In this document: piece by piece, positions 57,890 through 64,000 of the stretch
Layout of the letters: each line of letters opens with the position of its first letter
How positions within the stretch are numbered: position 1 is the first letter of the stretch
Origin: Cellulomonas terrae
GTDB taxonomy: Bacteria; Actinomycetota; Actinomycetes; Actinomycetales; Cellulomonadaceae
Direction of reading: 5' to 3'
Length of the DNA stretch: 64,000 nt
Assembly (NCBI RefSeq): GCF_007990265.1
Contig: NZ_BJWH01000013.1
Location: 1-64,000, forward strand
The notes under the pieces: model-generated
Seen by the model: the letters and a program-made list of their open reading frames with translations, nothing else
The model's database searches: none
What the model was told of the DNA's origin: nothing
Translations under genes and position numbers: made by a program

Positions 57890-58744
57890 GTGGATGCCGT
57901 CGCACCGAGCTGGTACCCGGACCCGCAGCGGGACGGGATGCTCCGGTGGTGGGACGGCACGCGCTGGACGGAGCACGTGCAGCCGGCGCGGGCAGCGGGC
58001 AAGCCGGTGTTCGGTCAGGAGGTCACCGGCGGGATCGGACCGGTCACGTGGTACGGCCCGAACGAGCAGATGACCCATGCCTACCCCCCGGTGACTGACG
58101 AGCGGTACGCGGGCTCGCCCCTCGCCGCGCTGCTGGCCGAGCACTCCCGCTCCGAGGGGGGAGACGTGCAGGTGGCGGGGGAGCACCAGGCGGCTCTCGA
58201 AGCCGTCTACCAGCTCCGCGCGAAGGGCGGAGTGCTGGGCGCGCTCGCGGGAATCGGCGAGCAGCTGCTCGTGGACGCGGTCAGCGACGCGCTGCCCGCC
58301 GGGGCGCGACCTGCAGTGGCAACCCCCGGGCCTGACGGGATCGCGCCCTACGGCGCGTCGAACACGGTCGTGTGGTCGCCGAGCGGTCCAGCGCCGGCGC
58401 AGGACTCCGGGCTCGGCCACCCGCGACCGGCGGTGGAGAGCCCGTCGACGCAGGCGGAGAGCCCGTGGACCCGGTCCGATGCGGCCCAGGCCGGGTATCA
58501 GGCTGCCAGCGTGGCGGTCCGTGGTGCGGCGACGGTCGTCGGGATGCTCGGCCTGATCAGCAGCCTCGGTGCGGCGGTGCTCGTCATGCTCATCGGGGTG
58601 GTCATCGCCTTCGGGGGTTCGACGGGTGACGGACCCGACTGGCTCATCTGGATGTTCCCCCTGATCGGTGCCGTCGGCGTCGTGCTCACTGCCACGAGGC
58701 TCGCCAGCGGGGTGAGAGCGTCCCGCACCTCGAGGGGATCCTGA
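57890..58744 (+). CDS. DUF2510-domain membrane protein
   Basis: A 284-residue protein. The N-terminal DUF2510 domain has the Trp-rich core WYPDPQRDGMLRWWDGTRWT. A long acidic/proline-containing middle leads to two transmembrane segments at about 205-240 and 250-275. The GTG at 57890 follows GGAG. DUF2510 is common in actinobacterial membrane proteins and its function is unknown. Confidence 0.8.
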   Translation: MDAVAPSWYPDPQRDGMLRWWDGTRWTEHVQPARAAGKPVFGQEVTGGIGPVTWYGPNEQMTHAYPPVTDERYAGSPLAALLAEHSRSEGGDVQVAGEHQAALEAVYQLRAKGGVLGALAGIGEQLLVDAVSDALPAGARPAVATPGPDGIAPYGASNTVVWSPSGPAPAQDSGLGHPRPAVESPSTQAESPWTRSDAAQAGYQAASVAVRGAATVVGMLGLISSLGAAVLVMLIGVVIAFGGSTGDGPDWLIWMFPLIGAVGVVLTATRLASGVRASRTSRGS

Positions 58745-58839
58745 CCTGCGGGTTAGCCAGGCCTTCCTTTCTAGGCAGGGTGCGCGGACGGGTCTACGGT
58801 CGGGAGAAGCACGCACGTCCCGCCCCCACGGAGGTAGAC

Positions 58840-59139
58840 ATGAGCACCCTGATGGACATGCCCGCAGTCGCCGAGTGCTCGGTCGCCGGCTGCTCGTACA
58901 ACGACCACTCCCACTGCCACGCCGCCGCCGTGAACATCGGCGGCACCACGGGCGACGCGCAGTGCACCACGTTCTTCCCGCTCGGCACCAAGGGCGGCCT
59001 CGACAAGGTGATCACTCACGTCGGCGCCTGCCAGCGCGCCGAGTGCGTCCACAACTCGTCGCTCGAGTGCACCGCGGACTCGATCCGCGTGGGCGCGGGC
59101 CACGAGGAGGCGGACTGCCTGACCTTCAGCCCGCGCTGA
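58840..59139 (+). CDS. DUF1540-domain protein
   Basis: A 99-residue protein with two DUF1540 repeats, each with Cys/His metal-ligand spacing: CSVAGCSYNDHSHCHAAAV and CQRAECVHNSSLECTADSI, followed by DAQCTTF and EADCLTF. The domain is thought to bind metal, probably zinc or iron. The GGAGG ribosome site is 6 bp before the ATG. A weak IdeR-like site lies upstream (58754-58772). Confidence 0.85.
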   Translation: MSTLMDMPAVAECSVAGCSYNDHSHCHAAAVNIGGTTGDAQCTTFFPLGTKGGLDKVITHVGACQRAECVHNSSLECTADSIRVGAGHEEADCLTFSPR

Positions 59140-59148
59140 CCCGGACGT

Positions 59149-59185
59149 GACGACGGCCGCCCCGCTGACCGGGGCGGCCGTCGTC
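59149..59185. terminator. 16-bp hairpin between convergent genes
   Basis: GACGACGGCCGCCCCG at 59149-59164 pairs perfectly with 59170-59185 around CTGAC. It lies 10 bp after the DUF1540 stop and 13 bp before the leftward kinase stop, so it may serve both. Confidence 0.75.
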
Positions 59186-59197
59186 GTGTCCGGAACC

Positions 59198-60076
59198 TCA
59201 GGGGTGCGCGGCGACCTCGACGAGGTCCCGCACGAGGACCGCCGCCGCGGGGACGAGCTCGCGTTCGCCGGGGACCAGTGAGGGGTCCTGGGCGCGCAGG
59301 GCAGCCGCCGCGTCCAGCTCGGCGAGCGGGTCCACGTCGGTGGCCGCCAGGAACGCGGCCAGGAGCGCCCGCGCAGCCTGCGAGTACACGCCGCCGGCGT
59401 CGACGGCGACCTCGGCGATGATCAGGGCGGTCAGCGAGACGTCGAGCTCTGGGGTGCCGGAGCGGGCGTTCGCCCAGTCGACCAGCGCCGGCCCGTGGGT
59501 CTCGGTGAGGAACACGTTGCCGGGGTGCAGGTCGAGGTGGACGACCACCGACCCGGGCGTGACCTGGGGCCATGCCCCGGCGTGGTCCGGTCCCCACCCG
59601 GCCGGTGCGGGGATCGCGTGCAGGCGCGTGTGCAGGTCGTGCAGGATGCCGGCCGCGTCGGACAGCGAGACCTCACCGGCGGCGAGCGCCTGCAGGAGGG
59701 TCGGTCCGTGCAGGCGTTCCATGACCAGGTCGGGACCGCTGGCTGCGAGGACGGCGGGTGCGGGGAAGCCGTGCGCGACGACGTGCCGCAGCAGGTGGAC
59801 CTCGGAACAGGCGTCGGTGCCGGAGCGGTAGCGGCGCAGGACGTGCGAGTCGTCGAGGGCGAACACGTCGGCGGTCGCACCGGAGGCGAGGATCGGGCCG
59901 GGTTCGGCGGAGGCGTTGAGGGCCTCGTCGACGGGAGGGAGCGGCTGGTCGACGGGGATCGTCGAGCGGCGGTCGGGCTGGGTGGGGAGGTCGGGCGGGT
60001 ACGACTCAGCGACCTCTGCGGCCCTTCGTTCTGAAGGCGTCGTGGGGTCGCTCGGAGCAAGTCCAGCGGAGTTCAT
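59198..60076 (-). CDS. Aminoglycoside phosphotransferase (APH)-like kinase
   Basis: A 292-residue kinase-like protein. The catalytic loop HLDLHPGNVFL and metal-binding ALVDWANARSG are intact, and GATADVFALDDSHVLRRYR resembles the N-terminal ATP-binding strand. A ~55-residue N-terminal extension is low complexity. It is likely a small-molecule kinase rather than a proven resistance enzyme. The ATG at 60076 was chosen. Confidence 0.85.
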   Translation of the reverse strand: MNSAGLAPSDPTTPSERRAAEVAESYPPDLPTQPDRRSTIPVDQPLPPVDEALNASAEPGPILASGATADVFALDDSHVLRRYRSGTDACSEVHLLRHVVAHGFPAPAVLAASGPDLVMERLHGPTLLQALAAGEVSLSDAAGILHDLHTRLHAIPAPAGWGPDHAGAWPQVTPGSVVVHLDLHPGNVFLTETHGPALVDWANARSGTPELDVSLTALIIAEVAVDAGGVYSQAARALLAAFLAATDVDPLAELDAAAALRAQDPSLVPGERELVPAAAVLVRDLVEVAAHP

Positions 60077-60176
60077 GGATCGACGGTAGACGCATTCGCC
60101 CGAGATGTCCCCCGCCACCTACCAAGAAGTCCCTGACCTGCGCTTTACCTCCTGGACACCTGTCGAGAAGGCGAGG

Positions 60177-60980
60177 TCAGGGTCGGGCGACCCTGTCGAG
60201 CATCCGCAGAGCATCTTCGTGGGTGGCCGGGAGGGACTCGATCCAGACCCGGACCGGCTGCCGCGTGGACGCGCGGACCTGGAGGAGCTCGCACCGGCGC
60301 GCGATCTCGGCGTGCAGGGCCTCGAGCGGAGGGTGCGGGTCCTCGTCGGCGCGCGCGAGGACGGCGAAGACGCCGCCGCCGAGCGTGGCCATCGGGTGGC
60401 CGTCGCCGTAGGTCACGGTCATCGCGGCGCCCACCGCGGCGGACCGGGCGGCCCGGGTGAACGGGTCGACGTCCCCGGTGGCCACGTCGATGAGCACGAG
60501 GTGGTGCCCGAGCTCGGCCGCGGTGCGGGCGCGCTGGGTGGGCAGGGCCGCGTCGCGGTAGGTCTCCGCGAGCCTCAGCGCCAGGTACTGCCGGCTCGGC
60601 AGCCCCGACTCGGGGTCCAGCGCGGCACCCACGACGACGGCGCCGGCCTGCGCGTCGGCCCAGCCCTCGCACAGGGCGCGCAGGACGGGCATCGGCGGCT
60701 CGTCGGCGCCGAGCGTCCGGTAGAGGCAGGCGAGGTCGTCCAGCGTCTCGCCGATCCCGACGCCGTCGTAGCCGCGGGCATGGCCCAGCTCGGTCGCGGC
60801 GCCCACGGCGTCGCCCGAGGAGAGCAGGGCGGTCGCGAGCGCGTCGACGGCCGGGTGGTACCAGTCGGACGGGCGCAGCCACACGGAACCGACGCTCTCG
60901 TCGCGCCACCGTTCCCGGAGCGCAGAGGGCATCGCGTCCGTCGGCAGCGCGGCGTTGTTGAACCCTGAGTTGATCGTCAC
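60177..60980 (-). CDS. GGDEF-like domain protein with degenerate active site
   Basis: A 267-residue protein. The C-terminal half follows the GGDEF fold: DPESGLPSRQYLALRLAETY, VLIDVATGDVDPF and, where the GG[DE]EF motif belongs, GGGVF (201-205) in LGGGVFAVLARADE. The catalytic Asp/Glu-Glu are gone, so it should not make cyclic-di-GMP. The N-terminal half has helices of unknown type. GTG 60980 was preferred; GTG 61019 is also possible. It is divergent from the sigma-factor fusion, so both may share a promoter region. Confidence 0.6.
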   Translation of the reverse strand: MTINSGFNNAALPTDAMPSALRERWRDESVGSVWLRPSDWYHPAVDALATALLSSGDAVGAATELGHARGYDGVGIGETLDDLACLYRTLGADEPPMPVLRALCEGWADAQAGAVVVGAALDPESGLPSRQYLALRLAETYRDAALPTQRARTAAELGHHLVLIDVATGDVDPFTRAARSAAVGAAMTVTYGDGHPMATLGGGVFAVLARADEDPHPPLEALHAEIARRCELLQVRASTRQPVRVWIESLPATHEDALRMLDRVARP

Positions 60981-61119
60981 GCTGGATGAGAGGCCAACAC
61001 CTGTCGGGTGTGACGCCACTCCGGAGGCTTTTCACCCGGCGAGCTTCACCCTGCTTATGTAGAAAGGTCGCATATGGCAGGCTGTGCGCTCGACGAAGGA
61101 AAGCCGACGGGAGCCGTTC

Positions 61120-64000
61120 GTGTCTGCAAGCACGCAGCTGGAGGGCGGTGTCACCGGGGACGCGGAGCTGATCGCCTCTGCGCGCTCCGGAGACACGGCT
61201 GCCATCGGCGCGCTCTACGAGCGGCACGCGGGCGCTGCCTGGGTCGTCGCGCGGCAGTACTCGGACTCCCCGGAGGACGCCGACGACGTCGTGGCGGACT
61301 CGTTCACGGCCGTCTTCGGCGCCATCGAGCGCGGCAACGGACCTGAGGCTGCTTTCCGCGCGTACCTCTTCACCGTCGTCCGGCGCGTGGCAGGCCTGCG
61401 CCGCGAGAAGAACCGTCGCGTCCAGCCGACCGACGACATCGCCGTGCTCGAGGCGGGCACCGCCCTGGCCGGCACCGCGGAGGAGCCTGCGCTCGCCGGC
61501 TTCGAGCGCGGGGTCGTCGCCCGGGCGTTCCACTCGTTGCCGGAGCGGTGGCAGGCCGTGCTGTGGCACACCGAGGTCGAGGGGCTGACGCCGGCGGAGA
61601 TCGCGCCCATCCTCGGGCTCACCGCCAACGGCACAGCCGCGCTCGCGTATCGCGCGCGCGAGGGTCTGCGGCAGGCCTACCTCCAGCAGCACCTGCAGGA
61701 CCCGCTCGACGACGGGTGCCGGGCGGTCGCCGGCAAGCTCGGCGCCTACGTCCGCGGCGGCCTGGGCACGCGCGAGACCGGTCAGGTCGAGGCGCACCTC
61801 GAGGACTGCGGGACCTGTCGGGGCCTCCTGCTCGAGCTGGGCGACGTCAACCACGGGATGCGCGCGGTCATCGCCCCCCTCGTGCTCGGGCTGGCCGGGC
61901 TCGGCGCTCTCGGGTTCGCCCTGCCGGTCGGCGGCGGTCCCGCGGCGGGTGCCGCTGCCGCCGCGGCGGGCGGTGCCGGAGCGGGTGCGGGAGCCGGTGG
62001 GGTGGCGGCCGGCGGCTCCACGGCGGCCGGCGCCACGGCAGCGACCGGAGCGGTCGCCGCGGTCGGCGCCGGGGCGGGCGGTGCGGCTGCGACCGGCGGG
62101 GTGGCCGCGTTCCTCGCGGCGATCCCCCTCGGTGTCGCCGCGGCGGTCGTGGGGAGCGTCGCGCTCGCCGCAGTGGCCGCGGTCGCCATCGCCAACCTGC
62201 TGAGCTCCCCCGAGGAGCCGGTCGTCGCCGCCCCGGAACCGACCTCCAGCGAGTCCGCCAGCAGCACCCCCGAACCCACACCGAGCGCCAGTGCGGCCGC
62301 GACGCCCCAGCCGACGGACATCCCGACGCCCGAGCCCACCGACGTGCCGACCGACGACACCGACGTCGTCGTCGACGACGAGGAGGAGGCGCCCGACGAC
62401 GGCGACGTGACGGCCGACGGCCCCGTCACCGCGGTGCCACCCACGGTCCCGGTCGTCCCCGTGGTCCCGCCGGCGCCCTCTCCGGCGTCCGTGTCGATCG
62501 ACGTACCGTCCGGCGGGCTCACCCTCGAAGCCGGGCTCGGCGGTCAGGAGCTCGTGGTCGGGCTCCTCAACAGCGGGGGCACCGTGGCGACGAACCTGGT
62601 CGCGGAGGTGACCCTCCCCGACGGTGTCGCGCTCGACGGCGTCGCGGCGGCGGCCCTCGACGGGCTCGCCGGAGGTCGCTTCGCGGTGATGGGTGCGGCC
62701 GGCTGGGTCTGCGTCGTCGGCGAGGGCGCCAACGTGGCCCGCTGCACGCTCGACCGCCTGCCGCCCCTGTCGACGTCGACCCTCGCGCTGCGCGTCTCGA
62801 TCGACGAGTCCTTCGACCGGGCGGACGGCGAGATCGGTCTGCACGTCCGCGGTGCCGGCATCGACTATGTCGCGCCGCCCATCCGGGTCGCCATCGCGCC
62901 GTCGCCGGCTCGCCTCGCGCTGCGCAGCGTGCCCTCCACCGTCGCGCTGGTGAACGGGCGGACCCGTCAGCTGGACCTGCCCGTCGCGAACATGGGCGGC
63001 ACCGGGATCCCGACCGGGGCCGGCACCGTCGTCGCACACCTGCCGGCGGGCGTCACCGGGACCGTCGCGCCGGGGTCGGCCGCGTGGGTCTGCACCGGGG
63101 CGAGCCCGCTGACCTGCCACCCGGGTGCAGTCGGCGCTCGCGCGGACGCCCCGCTCTCCCTGCTGCTCTCGTCGGCCCCGACGGGTGTCCCGACCAGCGG
63201 GCTGCTCGCCGTCGAGCTGTCGCCGAGCGGGCGGCTGACCTCCGAGACCGTCACGGTGCCGTTCACCACCCAGCGTCCCGCCGCGCTCGCGATCTCGGGA
63301 CCTGCCGCCGCGACCGTCGCCGTCGGGTCGCCCGCGACCGTCCCGCTGCGCGTCTCCAACACGGGTGACCTCCCGGCCCGGGGCGTCGCCGTCACGCTCA
63401 GCAGGCCCGAGGGTGTCGCGTTCGGCACGACGGCCGTCGTGCCCGGTGCCTGGACCTGCTCCGCGGGCGTGGCGCCGACCGTCGAGTGCACGACCGGGGT
63501 CATCGACGCGGGTGCCACGCTGGACCTGCCCGTCACCCTCGAGGCCGTCTCCGGATCGTTCGGCACGGTCGGTCCGGTGATCGCCTCCGCGCAGGCACCC
63601 GACGCCGATCCCGCCGCCGCGTTCGGCATCGCCGTCGACGCCGTCGCACCCGTGCTCACGCTGGACGAGGGCGACCCGCAGGTCTGGATCGGCAGCGGCG
63701 CGACAGGCACCGCGTCGTTCACGGTCCGCGCGAGCGGCGCCGACGCGGAGAGCACGCGCGCGACCCTGCGGCTGCCCCTCAACCTGCGCGCCGACCTCGA
63801 GGTCGTCGCGTCGCCCCCGCAGGCGTGCACGGAGTCCCCGGACGAGCGCACCGTGACCTGCGACCTGCAGACGGTGACCGCCGGCTCGACCGTGCAGGTC
63901 CTGGTCGGCGTCCGGTCGGTCGGCAGCGCGCGAGGGACCGTGGCGGTCGGCGTGGAGGCCCTGGGCGCGTCGGCGCAGAGCCAGAGCTCGGTGCAGACGT
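61120..64000 (+). CDS. ECF sigma factor fused to zinc-finger, membrane and extracellular repeat domains (truncated by window end)
   Basis: A frame of 960 codons that runs off the window. GTG follows GGGAG. Residues about 15-100 are sigma region 2 (ALYERHAGAAWVVARQYSDS, SPEDADDVVADSF) and about 130-190 region 4 (LPERWQAVLWHTEVEGLTPA, EIAPILGLTANGTAALAYRA). An anti-sigma-like zinc finger follows (H226, C230, C233 in EAHLEDCGTCRGLL). Transmembrane segments lie at about 250-270 and 325-360 within Ala/Gly-rich sequence, then a Pro/Thr/Asp stalk to about 450. The rest is repeated DUF11/CARDB-like beta modules (about 120 residues each). This is the layout of sigma factors of the ECF53-like kind, taken further. 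It may sense the outside surface and release the sigma part by proteolysis. Confidence 0.82.
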   Translation, partial: MSASTQLEGGVTGDAELIASARSGDTAAIGALYERHAGAAWVVARQYSDSPEDADDVVADSFTAVFGAIERGNGPEAAFRAYLFTVVRRVAGLRREKNRRVQPTDDIAVLEAGTALAGTAEEPALAGFERGVVARAFHSLPERWQAVLWHTEVEGLTPAEIAPILGLTANGTAALAYRAREGLRQAYLQQHLQDPLDDGCRAVAGKLGAYVRGGLGTRETGQVEAHLEDCGTCRGLLLELGDVNHGMRAVIAPLVLGLAGLGALGFALPVGGGPAAGAAAAAAGGAGAGAGAGGVAAGGSTAAGATAATGAVAAVGAGAGGAAATGGVAAFLAAIPLGVAAAVVGSVALAAVAAVAIANLLSSPEEPVVAAPEPTSSESASSTPEPTPSASAAATPQPTDIPTPEPTDVPTDDTDVVVDDEEEAPDDGDVTADGPVTAVPPTVPVVPVVPPAPSPASVSIDVPSGGLTLEAGLGGQELVVGLLNSGGTVATNLVAEVTLPDGVALDGVAAAALDGLAGGRFAVMGAAGWVCVVGEGANVARCTLDRLPPLSTSTLALRVSIDESFDRADGEIGLHVRGAGIDYVAPPIRVAIAPSPARLALRSVPSTVALVNGRTRQLDLPVANMGGTGIPTGAGTVVAHLPAGVTGTVAPGSAAWVCTGASPLTCHPGAVGARADAPLSLLLSSAPTGVPTSGLLAVELSPSGRLTSETVTVPFTTQRPAALAISGPAAATVAVGSPATVPLRVSNTGDLPARGVAVTLSRPEGVAFGTTAVVPGAWTCSAGVAPTVECTTGVIDAGATLDLPVTLEAVSGSFGTVGPVIASAQAPDADPAAAFGIAVDAVAPVLTLDEGDPQVWIGSGATGTASFTVRASGADAESTRATLRLPLNLRADLEVVASPPQACTESPDERTVTCDLQTVTAGSTVQVLVGVRSVGSARGTVAVGVEALGASAQSQSSVQT

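Noticed and set aside
61982..62140. Ala/Gly-rich low-complexity stretch as a non-coding repeat
   Set aside because: It is in frame with the sigma-factor fusion and flanked by its membrane segments, so it is coding.

Overview
The window is high-GC DNA with actinobacterial gene content. Cellulase-type enzymes carrying family-2 cellulose-binding modules (GH9, GH5 and a CE1-like esterase), HspR-type heat-shock control and a class Ib nrdHIEF cluster together suggest Cellulomonas or a close relative in the Micrococcales. This assignment is by gene content only; no rRNA or tRNA gene was found.

Layout. 0-9.4 kb is ordinary small-gene territory: a VOC protein with a divergent WYL regulator, a two-component pair, an overlapping dinucleotide-reductase/luciferase-like pair, an Imm-5-like protein, a GNAT remnant, YiaA, a second WYL regulator divergent from a RidA protein with a palindromic operator between them, and a CPBP protease. 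9.5-17.3 kb holds a large secreted beta-propeller/PKD-like protein, an AraC/GyrI-type regulator, a GT1 glycosyltransferase and an unusual metalloprotease whose catalytic domain appears to be split by a hemopexin propeller. 17.4-26.6 kb is a carbohydrate-degradation block (CE1-CBM2, CBM2-GH5, GH9-FN3-FN3-CBM2) that also contains an LmeA-like protein, a four-cold-shock-domain protein and a possible LRAT-like protein.

26.7-42.3 kb is accessory DNA. It starts with a DUF4157 protein ending in a CheD-like deamidase domain (a candidate polymorphic toxin) and a degenerate ImmA-like protein. It then becomes a mosaic of short orphan genes, several resembling immunity proteins (barstar, DUF7674-like, MmcQ/YjbR and others), a frameshifted gene and gene remnants. 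The mosaic is punctuated by four 100-bp imperfect repeats of identical length and orientation plus a partial fifth. It ends with a TnsA-like endonuclease next to the chaperone operon.

42.4-57.2 kb is core genome: dnaK-grpE-dnaJ-hspR behind two HAIR operators, a frameshifted aminotransferase, a DrrAB-type ABC exporter, a BTAD/ATPase/TPR regulator, and nrdHIEF behind two NrdR-box-like sites. 57.2-64 kb carries small conserved proteins, an APH-family kinase, a degenerate GGDEF protein and, running off the window end, an ECF sigma factor fused to its own zinc-finger, membrane and repeat-rich outer domains.

The most unusual items are the DUF4157-CheD protein, the 100-bp repeat family, the nested hemopexin protease and the sigma/anti-sigma/surface fusion.
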